Source of the DNA: Vibrio ichthyoenteri ATCC 700023
GTDB taxonomy: Bacteria > Pseudomonadota > Gammaproteobacteria > Enterobacterales > Vibrionaceae
Length of the DNA: 51,234 bases
Assembly (NCBI RefSeq): GCF_000222605.1
Contig: NZ_AFWF01000315.1
Coordinates: 1 to 51,234, forward strand
Direction of reading: 5' to 3'
Of this stretch, positions 17,801-27,480 are shown piece after piece (position 1 is the first letter of the stretch; each line of letters begins with the position of its first letter). The translations under genes were made by a program, and so were the position numbers. The notes under the pieces were generated by a model. That model was given only the letters and a program-made list of their open reading frames with translations. It did not search any database and was not told the DNA's origin.

Positions 17801-19627
17801 TTAATCTCTAATTTGATAATGGTAGCCAAGGAATTGCTTGAACTTCTTCACCACATGAAAACTATGGCGTAGCAAATCTCGTTCGCTACGTTCCAGTTGT
17901 TTGAGGTCGATTCGATTATGACTATGTTGGTTGTCCAATTGCTGGTTTAGGCGCAATTTGAAAAACAGTTTGAGTGCCTCGGTGAGGTTGTCCGCGGTAT
18001 CGGGTTCGAGAATATTTTTCTTCGCTAGAGCTTCAATCCGCGCAAAAGTATTTTTCTCAAGAATGTGGTATTCGAGCGCTAATGTTCTGATACCATGCAC
18101 GATCGGAAAAACGCCACCGCTTTTAATATCCAGCCCTTGTTTGTCGCTTTTGACATTGCCAAATAAAGTGAGCGGCAAAGAAAACTGTAACGCTGGGCGG
18201 GTAAAGTCTTGTAAGGTCAACATGTTATTGAACATGATTTTATGTAAGTGTTCACTTACGGGTTCAAGCAGTTGACGATTACCCGCAACAGCTTGTGCAT
18301 CGGCCATTATGGCTAGCTTCATTACTTGTTCTGCATGGGTCGCCTTTGACCAAGTGGAAAGCGTCTGTTGCCACTCCGTTTGGCTTTTTACCCACGCAGG
18401 ATTGTTGACCATCACGTTGCCGGGACAAAGCGGGTAACCTAATTGCTGAAGCGTGTGGGTGAGCTTTTCCATGATGGCACGACATTGATGCCATTCAAGT
18501 CCATCTTTAATGATCAATGCATTATCTTGATCGGTTTTTAGGATTTGTTCACCACGACCTTCAGACCCCAGTACGATCAAGCAGCAGTGATCATGCAAGG
18601 CTGGAGGAACAATAAGTTCAAACGCCTTTTCGATAATCTGCTCATTGACTGCCGAGATGAGTTCCATAATGAAGCGGGTACGAATGCCATTGCTGAGTAA
18701 GCTATCGACTAATTGACGTTGTCGGTTCGAAGCCATCGCGAGCTCCTCGACACTACTTGCCCGCGCAATACTAAGAGTTAAGACATGCGAGTGGGTAGAA
18801 AAGGCGCTGAGAATTTGTGTCATATCTAGCATGCCGACAGGGCGTTTACCATTCCATACCATTAAGCGTTTCATGCGGTTGCGCGTCATGGTGACCATTG
18901 CATTGAACAAGAAATCATCTTCATCAACGTGCATTACAGGGAACGTGGCAACTTGCCCGACTGGTGTATCAAGAGGCAAGCGCTCTAGCATAACTGCATG
19001 CAACATATTGGTGCGGGTAATGATGCCAAAAGGCATTTGGTGTGTGTTGTTGATTAGACGTGGATCATCATTAGCTAAAGTGATCAGCGCTGCATCAAGT
19101 GCGTTGTCTTTGAGGATTTTTGTTACCTCATCGAGAGGCAAATCATGATTTAAGATCATGGGAGGATGATAAATCTCATCATCGACTTTCGTTAGGATGA
19201 ACTCAGCCAAGTTTTGCTGTTGTTGCGCGGCATTCAGTAAGGCTTGTCGTTTTGCAAGGTTGTTATCGAAATAGGCAGCAAACTGGCCATTTTGATGGTA
19301 AAGATCCAAGAAGACCTGTTTGGGGAGCAAATAGCAGAGCGTATCTTCTAAGGCGATATAATTATGACGTGATGACCCTTCAAATAGCGCGCGGACATCG
19401 AAGAGATCATCATTGGCATAGTGCGCATAGATCTCTTTACTTTGCGGTGATTGCTCTTCTACTGCGCCTTTAATCAATATGTGCAAATGGGTGCTTTGCT
19501 TGCCATTGATTAACAATGATTCTCGTTGGCGAAAGTAGGCGACATCTAATGAGCTCCGCAGATGATTTTGCTGCGCAGGAGTCAGCCGATCAAACGGCGG
19601 TGATTGCATATTGAATTTTTCGGGCAT
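17801..19627 (-). CDS. cNMP-binding/CBS/DUF294 nucleotidyltransferase-like protein
   Basis: The 608-residue cytoplasmic protein has four recognisable parts. A cyclic-nucleotide-binding beta-barrel lies at about residues 10-125, followed by a CBS pair at about 150-280. A DUF294 nucleotidyltransferase domain at about 330-470 has the motif GSEGRGEQ followed by TDQDNALI, which looks like an active GlnD-type metal site. A C-terminal helical DUF294_C region completes it. It is predicted to transfer a nucleotide or bind one in response to a cyclic or adenine nucleotide, but the target is unknown. The start at 19627 has AAGGTG at 6 bases. It shares an operon with the exonuclease gene and lies between acs and crbS. 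Confidence 0.88.
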   Translation of the reverse strand: MPEKFNMQSPPFDRLTPAQQNHLRSSLDVAYFRQRESLLINGKQSTHLHILIKGAVEEQSPQSKEIYAHYANDDLFDVRALFEGSSRHNYIALEDTLCYLLPKQVFLDLYHQNGQFAAYFDNNLAKRQALLNAAQQQQNLAEFILTKVDDEIYHPPMILNHDLPLDEVTKILKDNALDAALITLANDDPRLINNTHQMPFGIITRTNMLHAVMLERLPLDTPVGQVATFPVMHVDEDDFLFNAMVTMTRNRMKRLMVWNGKRPVGMLDMTQILSAFSTHSHVLTLSIARASSVEELAMASNRQRQLVDSLLSNGIRTRFIMELISAVNEQIIEKAFELIVPPALHDHCCLIVLGSEGRGEQILKTDQDNALIIKDGLEWHQCRAIMEKLTHTLQQLGYPLCPGNVMVNNPAWVKSQTEWQQTLSTWSKATHAEQVMKLAIMADAQAVAGNRQLLEPVSEHLHKIMFNNMLTLQDFTRPALQFSLPLTLFGNVKSDKQGLDIKSGGVFPIVHGIRTLALEYHILEKNTFARIEALAKKNILEPDTADNLTEALKLFFKLRLNQQLDNQHSHNRIDLKQLERSERDLLRHSFHVVKKFKQFLGYHYQIRD

Positions 19628-19835
19628 GAGACACCTTGAAAGCACAATAGAGTGAGTTTTCAGTGTGACAAATTTCTCCGTATTCGCCAGACGACTTTGG
19701 TCGAAGCGGTGGCCCTACTTGTGTCATCAATCTTGCCACCAATGCGGAAAAGAGTGCGCAAATAATATTCCCTTTTTATTCAGCCTCGGCCAATAGATAA
19801 TAGCGCTAGATCATATTGTTATTTTTGAGGTTTTC

Positions 19836-21026
19836 ATGTTTACCCCCACTCCCTATGGCTGGATATCCCAGTACTTTGTCGGCTTTTTCTTTGCTTATGG
19901 TGTCTATTTACCTTTTTGGGCGCTGTGGTTTGAAGAGCAAGGCGTATCACCGACGGATATCGGCCTATTAGTCGGGATTGGTTTTGCCACTCGTTGTGTG
20001 GCGAATATGGTGATTACCCCGCGGCTACATAAAGTTGAGCACCTAATGCCTGCATTGCGTTGGCTGACTTTCGCAGCATTGTTGTTTGTTGGTTTTCACT
20101 TTTTTACCGGCGGTAATTTCTGGCTTATGGCGCTGGCAACGGTGTTATTCAACTCTTGTGTTGGGCCGATCATTCCGTTATCTGATGCGATGGCAAACTA
20201 TTATTCGCGTTTGAAAATGCTCGATTATGGTCGTACACGCCTGTGGGGGTCATTGGCGTTTATTGCGGGCTCGACGGTGGTTGGTATGCTGGTGGCTCGT
20301 TATGGCACTGATATGATCTTGTACACCGCCCTTGCAGGTGTGTTATGTGCATTGGTGTTGGGGATGCGCAATACCAATCCTATGCCGATCACCACCTCAG
20401 AAGGTCAAGCGGAAAGACCAAAACTGACGGAGTTGCTGCGTGATAGTGCCGTGGTTAAATTTTTAGTCTTGGTCGCTTTAATTCAAGGCAGCCACGCTGC
20501 TTATTACAGTTTTAGTACTATCTATTGGAAAGGTGCTGGTTATTCAGAAGAGATCATTGGCTACTTGTGGAGCTTAGGTGTGGTGTCTGAAGTGGCGGTG
20601 TTTGCTTTCAGTAAGCGTATGTTTGCCGGTTGGTCCTTGCGTATGTTGTTTGTTGTCGCAGCTCTAGGGGTAACAATGCGCTGGGGCTTAACGGCATCAA
20701 CCACGGTATTGCTGGCCTTGATTGCGATTCAGTTATTGCACGGAGTGACATTCGCCATGGCACACATCGCGGCAATTCAATATATCCAAAGCCAAGAGGA
20801 GCGTAAAATGGTGGCGTTACAAGCACTCTACAATGCGATTCCTCTTGGGGCATTTATTGCCCTCATGACCGCATTAAGTGGTTGGGGTTATGAAAATTGG
20901 GGAGCGAATGTCTTCTGGGCAATGGCCGCGATGGGCGTGGTTGCTCTGTTTGTCAAAGTTGAACCGAGTAAGCTTAAAAGCCAAGATGGTCAGGCAATTA
21001 AAGCGGAGTCTGAAGCACAGAATTAA
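19836..21026 (+). CDS. MFS transporter, HcaT/LacY-like family
   Basis: The 396-residue protein has 12 predicted transmembrane helices and resembles the 3-phenylpropionate transporter HcaT of the MFS_1-like family. The start is GWISQYFVGFFFAYGVYLPF, and the conserved GRTRLWGSLAFI loop lies near residue 132. The substrate cannot be read from sequence; in Vibrio genomes this gene usually sits next to the CrbS gene. GAGG lies 9 bases before the ATG. A terminator follows, so crbS may have its own promoter, though read-through is possible. Confidence 0.82.
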   Translation: MFTPTPYGWISQYFVGFFFAYGVYLPFWALWFEEQGVSPTDIGLLVGIGFATRCVANMVITPRLHKVEHLMPALRWLTFAALLFVGFHFFTGGNFWLMALATVLFNSCVGPIIPLSDAMANYYSRLKMLDYGRTRLWGSLAFIAGSTVVGMLVARYGTDMILYTALAGVLCALVLGMRNTNPMPITTSEGQAERPKLTELLRDSAVVKFLVLVALIQGSHAAYYSFSTIYWKGAGYSEEIIGYLWSLGVVSEVAVFAFSKRMFAGWSLRMLFVVAALGVTMRWGLTASTTVLLALIAIQLLHGVTFAMAHIAAIQYIQSQEERKMVALQALYNAIPLGAFIALMTALSGWGYENWGANVFWAMAAMGVVALFVKVEPSKLKSQDGQAIKAESEAQN

Positions 21027-21066
21027 CCTCAACTGATTGATATTTAATCATACAGTTTGTTTAATG

Positions 21067-21092
21067 AACCTCTCCTCGGAGAGGTTTTTTTA
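21067..21092 (+). terminator. Terminator after the MFS gene
   Basis: AACCTCTC and GAGAGGTT pair around CTCG and are followed by a T-run. It lies 30 bases before the crbS start codon. Confidence 0.88.
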
Positions 21093-21120
21093 TAAGCTTT
21101 TTATAAATAAAGGATATCGC

Positions 21121-24100
21121 ATGCAAGGATGGCTAGTGATTCCCGTATCACTGATGTATCTCGGGTTACTGTTTTTAATTGCTTGGTATGGCGATAAGCA
21201 AAATAAGTGGTTAGCCAAATGGCGACCGTGGATTTATAGCTTATCGATTGCTGTCTACTGCACCTCTTGGACTTTTTACGGCACGGTTGGGCAGGCGAGT
21301 AATAACCCGTGGTCGTTTCTTCCCATCTATCTTGCGCCCATCTTGGTCTTTACCTTTGGCTGGCGTGTTCTCGCTCGGCTGATTCTGGTCGCTAAACGCG
21401 AGCATATTACCTCTATCGCTGATTTCATTGCAGCGCGCTATGGCAAGTCGCAAGGTTTAGCGGTGGTGATAACCTTGATTGCGGTGGTCGGGATTTTACC
21501 ATATATCGCCTTGCAGTTACGTGGCATCACCATGGGGCTGGAAGTCATCGCTCCTGAGCTGCAGTCCGAAGTTCACTGGGGCATTTTTGATGTGTCGTGG
21601 TTTGTTGTTATCGCCTTGGCGGTGTTTACCATGTTATTTGGTACTCGGCATATTGATAACACCGAGCATCATCGCGGCATGATGATGGCGATTGCTTTTG
21701 AATCGGTGATTAAGTTGGTGGCTTTTTTGGTCGTCGGTTGCTTTATCCTTTTCCTTGCTCTCAATCGTGACGATATCATGCTGATGGAGATCGCGGCGCA
21801 AACTTACCAATCACCGAATATTGCCACCTTGGTGATTCATACCTTTTTAACCATGATGGCGATCCTATGTTTACCACGCCAATTTCATACCATGGTGGTG
21901 GAAAATGAACGCGCGCAAGATCTGCATACGGCCCGTTGGTTATTTCCGCTTTATCTGGTGTTAATGGGCTTATTTGTTTTGCCGGTCGCTTGGGTAGGAC
22001 AGGCGCTGTTAGGGGGCGTCAGCCCTGATACCTATGTAATCAGTTTGCCTATGGCGGTAGGCGCTACTGATATGGCTTTATTGGCCTTTTTAGGTGGGAC
22101 ATCGGCGGCGAGCGGGATGGTGATTGTATCGACCATTGCACTGGCCATTATGGTCTCCAATGATCTGGTCATGCCGTTGTTATTGCGCAGGATGAAGCTC
22201 ACTCAGCGTGATCATCGTCAGTTCTCAGGATTGTTACTGGTGATTCGTCGCGGCCTAATATTACTGCTGTTACTTGGTGCATGGGGCTTTTACCAAGTGC
22301 TGGGTAATATCCATTCATTGTCAGCGATTGGTTTTCTTTCTTTTGCCGCTATCAGTCAATTCGCGCCAGCACTATTAGGCGGTATGTATTGGCGACAAGG
22401 TAATCGTAAAGGGGTCTATATTGGGTTGTTGTTTGGTTTTACTCTTTGGTTGATTACCCTGATGAGCGCGACGGATATGCTGGCTGGCGATAGCCATACC
22501 AACTTACTGTTATGGATCATCGAGCCACCGCAATATTTAGCCAATATTGGTATTCAAAGCTCGGATTGGGGCATTGTGCTTAGCTTAGTGATCAACACCT
22601 TGTGCTATGTTTTTGTCTCTTCCATTACTCGTGCGAGCTTAAGTGAGCGCCTACAATCAGCGTCGTTTATTGGTACCCCTTTACCAGAAAGCGAAAATAT
22701 TAGTCTCTATCAAAGTCGTGTCACGGTTGCAGAGTTGGAGATGCTCGCATCTCGTTTTGTCGGTCGAGCACGGGTGCGTTCAGCTTTCCAGCAGTTTTGG
22801 GGGCAACAGCGCGAAACCTTGATGCCCAACCAGCAAGCGCCGTCGAGTTTGATCCGCCATACCGAGCGTGTATTGGCTGGCGTATTTGGCGCTTCATCGG
22901 CCAAGTTAGTGCTTACTTCTGCCTTGCAAGGTCGCAACATGCAGCTTGAAGAAGTCGCGACCATCGTTGATGAAGCATCAGAGTTGTATGATTTTAGCCG
23001 AGGGCTATTACAAGGTGCGATTGAGCATATTGGCCAAGGCATTGCGGTGGTTGATAAACAATTGCGGCTGGTGGCATGGAATCAGCGCTATTTAGAGCAA
23101 TTTGAATTTCCCCCCGGATTGATCCAAGTTGGTCGTCCGATTGCCGATGTGATCCGCCATAACGCTCAGCAAGGATTATGTGGACCGGGAGATCCCGAAG
23201 ATCATGTTCGTCGTCGAATTTACCATTTAGAGCAAGGTTCACGGCATACCTCTTCAAGGATTCGGGCCGATGGTCGCGTGATTGAGGTGCAAGGTAATCC
23301 TATGCCCGGTGGTGGCTTTGTGATGAGCTTTACCGACATTACGGTGTTCCGTGATGCCGAAAGAGCGTTGAAAGAAGCGAACGAAACTTTGGAAGAGCGA
23401 GTGTTAGTGCGCACTCAAGAGTTGGAGCGCCTTAATAAACAATTGGTTGCTGCCACCCAGCGTTCAGAGCATGAATCCCAGTCCAAATCACGCTTTTTAG
23501 CGGCGGTAAGCCATGACTTGATGCAACCGCTCAATGCAGCGCGTTTGTTTGCGTCATCATTATCGGAAGTCGCCAAAGAGAGCGAAAGTAAACAGCTTGC
23601 CACCCACATCGAAAGTGCTTTAGAAGCTGCGGAGGATTTGATTGGTGACTTACTGGATATATCGCGTTTGGAGTCGGGTAAGTTGGATGTCAACGTGCAT
23701 GGATTTGCTATTAAAGATGTGTTGTCTAATCTCAATGCGGAATTTAGTGCGCTAGCAAAACAACAAAAAATCGATTTTAGCCTCTTCCCGAGCCAGCAGT
23801 TGGTGCAATCTGATCCTAAGTTGCTGCGCCGAGTGATACAGAACTTTTTAACCAATGCGTTCCGTTACCGCCCACAAGGCAAAGTCTTGCTAGGTGTGCG
23901 CCGCGCTGGCGAGCACGTACGAATTGAAGTTTGGGACAACGGTATGGGCATTGATGAAGATAAGCAGCAAGAAATCTTCGAAGAGTTTAACCGTGGCAGC
24001 CAAGTGCGTTCAGATCAAGGCTTAGGCTTAGGGCTAGCAATCTCCAAAGGCATCGCTAATGTGCTAGGTCATCAAATCGCGATGCGTTCGTGGCCGGGTA

Positions 24101-24552
24101 AAGGCAGCGTCTTTTCGATCACGCTTAAACGCGCAAAGTCAGTGGCTCCACAATTAACAGTTGTTTCGCCGCAAGCTGTATCGGACCTCAGTCATCTCAA
24201 TGTTCTGTGCGTCGATAATGAGCCGGAGATCTTGATCGGAATGGATCAACTGTTAGCACGTTGGGGATGCAATGTGCGCACCGCGACGGATATTGTCGGC
24301 AGTTTGCAAGCCATTGACGAAAGCTGGATCCCTGACGTGATCTTGTCGGACTATCGACTTGATCATGGCCGGACGGGATTGGAAGTGCTGCAGCAATGTC
24401 GCTTGCGGCTCGGTGATAGCTTTGTTGGCGTGATCATCAGTGCCGATCGTACTGCAGATATGTTGGATGGTATTAAATCGAATGGCTTTAGTTTTATCCC
24501 TAAACCGGTTAAGCCATTGAAGCTGCGGGCGATATTAAATCGCTCCGCATAA
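21121..24552 (+). CDS. crbS: Transporter-fused hybrid histidine kinase CrbS
   Basis: The 1143-residue inner-membrane protein fuses a Na+/solute-symporter (SLC5-like) domain to a kinase. About 13 transmembrane helices fill residues 1-520. A STAC-type linker follows, and a PAS domain lies at about 640-750 (GIAVVDKQLRLVAWNQRY). A coiled coil leads to the HisKA helix with His798 in AVSHDLMQPLN. The HATPase has NFLTNAFRYRP, DNGMGID and GLGLGLAIS. A C-terminal receiver carries Asp1077 in LSDYRLD. CrbS is known in V. cholerae to drive the acetate switch by activating acs through CrbR. The chosen ATG follows AAAGGA and begins at the first helix; an earlier in-frame start crosses the terminator hairpin and is unlikely. 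Confidence 0.92.
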   Translation: MQGWLVIPVSLMYLGLLFLIAWYGDKQNKWLAKWRPWIYSLSIAVYCTSWTFYGTVGQASNNPWSFLPIYLAPILVFTFGWRVLARLILVAKREHITSIADFIAARYGKSQGLAVVITLIAVVGILPYIALQLRGITMGLEVIAPELQSEVHWGIFDVSWFVVIALAVFTMLFGTRHIDNTEHHRGMMMAIAFESVIKLVAFLVVGCFILFLALNRDDIMLMEIAAQTYQSPNIATLVIHTFLTMMAILCLPRQFHTMVVENERAQDLHTARWLFPLYLVLMGLFVLPVAWVGQALLGGVSPDTYVISLPMAVGATDMALLAFLGGTSAASGMVIVSTIALAIMVSNDLVMPLLLRRMKLTQRDHRQFSGLLLVIRRGLILLLLLGAWGFYQVLGNIHSLSAIGFLSFAAISQFAPALLGGMYWRQGNRKGVYIGLLFGFTLWLITLMSATDMLAGDSHTNLLLWIIEPPQYLANIGIQSSDWGIVLSLVINTLCYVFVSSITRASLSERLQSASFIGTPLPESENISLYQSRVTVAELEMLASRFVGRARVRSAFQQFWGQQRETLMPNQQAPSSLIRHTERVLAGVFGASSAKLVLTSALQGRNMQLEEVATIVDEASELYDFSRGLLQGAIEHIGQGIAVVDKQLRLVAWNQRYLEQFEFPPGLIQVGRPIADVIRHNAQQGLCGPGDPEDHVRRRIYHLEQGSRHTSSRIRADGRVIEVQGNPMPGGGFVMSFTDITVFRDAERALKEANETLEERVLVRTQELERLNKQLVAATQRSEHESQSKSRFLAAVSHDLMQPLNAARLFASSLSEVAKESESKQLATHIESALEAAEDLIGDLLDISRLESGKLDVNVHGFAIKDVLSNLNAEFSALAKQQKIDFSLFPSQQLVQSDPKLLRRVIQNFLTNAFRYRPQGKVLLGVRRAGEHVRIEVWDNGMGIDEDKQQEIFEEFNRGSQVRSDQGLGLGLAISKGIANVLGHQIAMRSWPGKGSVFSITLKRAKSVAPQLTVVSPQAVSDLSHLNVLCVDNEPEILIGMDQLLARWGCNVRTATDIVGSLQAIDESWIPDVILSDYRLDHGRTGLEVLQQCRLRLGDSFVGVIISADRTADMLDGIKSNGFSFIPKPVKPLKLRAILNRSA

Positions 24553-24582
24553 TCCTATTGGGCACGGCAATGGCGGCCTGAG

Positions 24583-25071
24583 TTAGTTTGATTCACTGAG
24601 TAGGGTTTCGTATTTGACGAAAGCCATCTGTGTATCACCGTAATAAAGTACGCCATCAGATTGAATTGCTACTCGCAACCAACTCTCCGGTGAAGCGGGA
24701 GCGGGTAGCATAATCGTCCAAACTTTGCCGGTGTTATCTGCTGCTTGCATATTTACCGGAGTCCCCATCGCATCTTGGTTATCCACCATGGAAAGCTTCA
24801 CGCCTTCGAGTGGAAAGCTGGCCGTGAGTGAGAGTTCAAGCTCATCATTGGAAAGACTTTCTGAACGAAACTTTACTTTAAATTCGCCATTGGCCATATC
24901 ACATAAGCCACTGGTGTAACGGCAGTTGGACTTACTGACCAGCTTGTAATTCGTACCTTCTTTGGCTGCGTGTGGCTTTTCACTCAGGGCGAGATCGGTG
25001 CCAACATAGGCAAGAATAGAGAGAATAGGGGCGACTAACAGCGCAATGATAATGTGCTTGTTTTTGAACAT
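24583..25071 (-). CDS. Uncharacterised membrane-anchored protein
   Basis: The 162-residue protein has one N-terminal hydrophobic segment (IIIALLVAPILSILAYVGTDLAL), an uncleaved anchor or signal peptide, followed by a beta-rich domain of about 120 residues that should face the periplasm. Two cysteines (SNCRYTSGLCDM) could form a disulfide. I do not recognise a named family. It is convergent with crbS (30 bases apart), and the symporter gene ends about 230 bases further along. The position inside the acetate cluster suggests, but does not show, a role there. Confidence 0.7.
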   Translation of the reverse strand: MFKNKHIIIALLVAPILSILAYVGTDLALSEKPHAAKEGTNYKLVSKSNCRYTSGLCDMANGEFKVKFRSESLSNDELELSLTASFPLEGVKLSMVDNQDAMGTPVNMQAADNTGKVWTIMLPAPASPESWLRVAIQSDGVLYYGDTQMAFVKYETLLSESN

Positions 25072-25263
25072 AGAGGCTTCCTTGCAGCTACGATATAGGG
25101 GCTAAATATATACCAATTTGGTTAAGCAATGGTGCCTCCTCTAACGTGTATAAACATAAGAGAGGGAACAATCATGTGCCGATTTTCAGTGATATTTTTA
25201 ATGTGATGCAGTGCACCGACTGACTTATTCAGATTGATACAAGATAAACAGTGTGGCTTGAAT

Positions 25264-25288
25264 AAAAAAGCCCCCGAAGGGGCTTTTG
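25264..25288 (-). terminator. Terminator after the symporter gene
   Basis: On the minus strand AAGCCCC-TTCG-GGGGCTT is followed by a T-run: a compact, strong terminator with a TTCG tetraloop. Confidence 0.88.
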
Positions 25289-25304
25289 TGGTTTGGATTA
25301 GATT

Positions 25305-27032
25305 TTAGTGGTCAACAGCATCGCCAGCACCTGCCGGTACACGTACGTGCTCAACCAAATCTTTCACTTCTTGCGGAGTTTCTGCTGTTACACGAGAGAC
25401 CGCGAATGCCACGATGAAGTTGAATAGTGCGCCAATGGCACCGAAGGCATTTGGTTCGATACCGAAGAACCAGTTGCTACCCCAGCTTTGTAGGTATGTC
25501 CAATCAGCAACAAACAAGATCCCTTTGTGTTGGAATACATAGAATAGCGTGATAGTGATACCTGCAATCATACCGGCAATCGCACCTTCTTTGTTGATGC
25601 TCTTACTAAAGATACCCATCATCAACGCAGGGAAGATGGAGGACCCTGCTAGGCCGAATGCCAGAGCCACCGTACCAGCTGCAAAGCCTGGCGGATTGAG
25701 GCCGAGATAACCGGCTACCCCTATCGCGACCGCCATCGCGATACGACTTGCTAATAGCTCTCTCTTCTCTGAGATATTTGGATTTATCACGCCTTTAATC
25801 AAGTCATGTGATATCGCGGATGATATGGCCAATAACAAACCTGCAGCAGTTGATAGTGCAGCGGCAAGACCACCTGCGGCAACCAATGCGATCACCCAAT
25901 TTGGTAGTTTCGCAATCTCAGGGTTAGCCAGTACCATGATGTCACGGTCAACTTTCAGCTCGTTCGTTTCTGGGCTTGAGGTGTATTCAATCAGGCCGTC
26001 GCCGTTCTTATCATCAAAGCCAAGTAGTCCCGTTTTTTCCCAGTTTTTAAACCAGTCAGGACGCTCATCATAGGCAAGGTGTTTACCCGGTGCTGGGTTG
26101 ACCGTATCCATTAGGTTTAGACGTGCCATTGCCGATACCGCTGGTGCTGTGGTGTAAAGAATTGCGATGAACAGTAGCGCGTAACCAGCAGAGGTACGTG
26201 CATCACGTACTTTAGGTACGGTGAAGAAGCGGATGATTACGTGCGGTAGACCCGCGGTACCGATCATTAGCGACATGGTGTAAACAAACATATTGAGTGT
26301 GTCACCGCGCACATGGGTTGTGTATTCACTAAAGCCGAGTTCTGTCACCACTTGGTCGAGTCGGTCGAGTAGATAGACATCGGTTCCGGAAATAGTACTC
26401 CCTAAGCCAATTTGTGGTAGAGGGTGACCGGTCAATTGCAGAGAGATAAAGATTGCGGGAATAGTGTAAGCAAGAATGAGGACGCAATATTGTGCAATCT
26501 GCGTGTATGTGATGCCTTTCATGCCGCCCATTACCGCGTACATAAATACGATACACATACCGATCAATAGACCTGTTGAGTAGTCCACTTCAAGGAAGCG
26601 ACCAAATGCAACACCAACGCCTTTCATTTGACCGATAACGTAGGTGGTTGATGCGATGATCAAACAAACAACCGCAACGATCCGTGCTGTTTTTGAGTAG
26701 AAGCGCTCACCAATAAACTCAGGTACGGTAAATTTACCAAATTTACGTAGGTAAGGAGCTAGGAGGAGTGCAAGCAATACATAGCCGCCAGTCCAACCCA
26801 TCAGGAAGACTGAGCCACCGTAACCCATGAAGGCAATCAGACCCGCCATGGAAATAAATGATGCTGCCGACATCCAGTCAGCGGCTGTTGCCATACCGTT
26901 GGCAATTGGGTTTACCCCCCCGCCAGCAACATAAAATTCTTTGGTTGAGCCAGCTCTAGCCCAAATTGCGATACCTATGTAGAGGATGAATGTCGCCCCT
27001 ACAACTAGGTAAGTGATTGTTTTCAAATCCAT
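25305..27032 (-). CDS. Na+/solute symporter large subunit (VC_2705 subfamily, acetate-symporter-like)
   Basis: The 575-residue SSS-family protein has about 13 transmembrane helices and resembles the ActP acetate permease. Family features are TAADWMSAASFISMAGLI near residue 50 and the AALSTAAGLLLAISSAISHDL segment near 395. The preceding small DUF4212 gene, 12 bases away, marks it as the large subunit of the two-component VC_2705-type symporter. A hydrophilic loop near residues 335-350 contains DKNGDGLIE, an EF-hand-like calcium loop. The substrate is probably acetate or a related short carboxylate, given acs, crbS and crbR around it. Confidence 0.88.
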   Translation of the reverse strand: MDLKTITYLVVGATFILYIGIAIWARAGSTKEFYVAGGGVNPIANGMATAADWMSAASFISMAGLIAFMGYGGSVFLMGWTGGYVLLALLLAPYLRKFGKFTVPEFIGERFYSKTARIVAVVCLIIASTTYVIGQMKGVGVAFGRFLEVDYSTGLLIGMCIVFMYAVMGGMKGITYTQIAQYCVLILAYTIPAIFISLQLTGHPLPQIGLGSTISGTDVYLLDRLDQVVTELGFSEYTTHVRGDTLNMFVYTMSLMIGTAGLPHVIIRFFTVPKVRDARTSAGYALLFIAILYTTAPAVSAMARLNLMDTVNPAPGKHLAYDERPDWFKNWEKTGLLGFDDKNGDGLIEYTSSPETNELKVDRDIMVLANPEIAKLPNWVIALVAAGGLAAALSTAAGLLLAISSAISHDLIKGVINPNISEKRELLASRIAMAVAIGVAGYLGLNPPGFAAGTVALAFGLAGSSIFPALMMGIFSKSINKEGAIAGMIAGITITLFYVFQHKGILFVADWTYLQSWGSNWFFGIEPNAFGAIGALFNFIVAFAVSRVTAETPQEVKDLVEHVRVPAGAGDAVDH

Positions 27033-27044
27033 CTGAGTTGCTCC

Positions 27045-27308
27045 TTACTCGTCTACACCAAATTCGCGGTCAATTTGTCTCATTTTCCACGCGTAGTAGA
27101 AAATGATGGCTAGGAAGGTGTAAATAGATCCTTGTTGAGCAAACCAGAAACCCAGTTTGTAGCCACCGAGTTGAAATTGGTTAAGTTGGTCAACAAATAA
27201 AATGCCACAACCAAAAGATACGACAAACCAAATGACCATTAGTCCGATCATTAGTCTTACGTTCTTTTGCCAGTAAGCTTTGGCGCGTTCTTGACTTTCA
27301 AAGGCCAT
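27045..27308 (-). CDS. DUF4212 symporter small subunit
   Basis: The 87-residue protein has two transmembrane helices (LMIGLMVIWFVVSFGCGILF and FLAIIFYYAWKM) and matches DUF4212, the small partner of VC_2705-type Na+/solute symporters. The start at 27308 follows AAGGAGACGGCA. The distance to the symporter gene is 12 bases, so they are cotranscribed. It is the first gene of the pair, and the region upstream is the likely CrbR-controlled promoter. Confidence 0.88.
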   Translation of the reverse strand: MAFESQERAKAYWQKNVRLMIGLMVIWFVVSFGCGILFVDQLNQFQLGGYKLGFWFAQQGSIYTFLAIIFYYAWKMRQIDREFGVDE

Positions 27309-27480
27309 TGCCGTCTCCTTACGCATGCTTGTTGTTAATAAAATGTTTCAGGAAATACAATAGCAGTGAGTTATAGAGAACTCTCTTCAACTTTAGTCGG
27401 CAGGTTTTTAAGGGGAAGTTTGTTTAAATTAGCGACTTATGGTGAGGTAGGTGGTGTTTGGTGTTGTTAAATTTGTGTTA

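Noticed and set aside
25141-25206. Tiny plus-strand open frame starting MCRFSV after AGAGAGGG
   Set aside because: About ten codons with no sign of conservation that I can judge; too little to call a gene.
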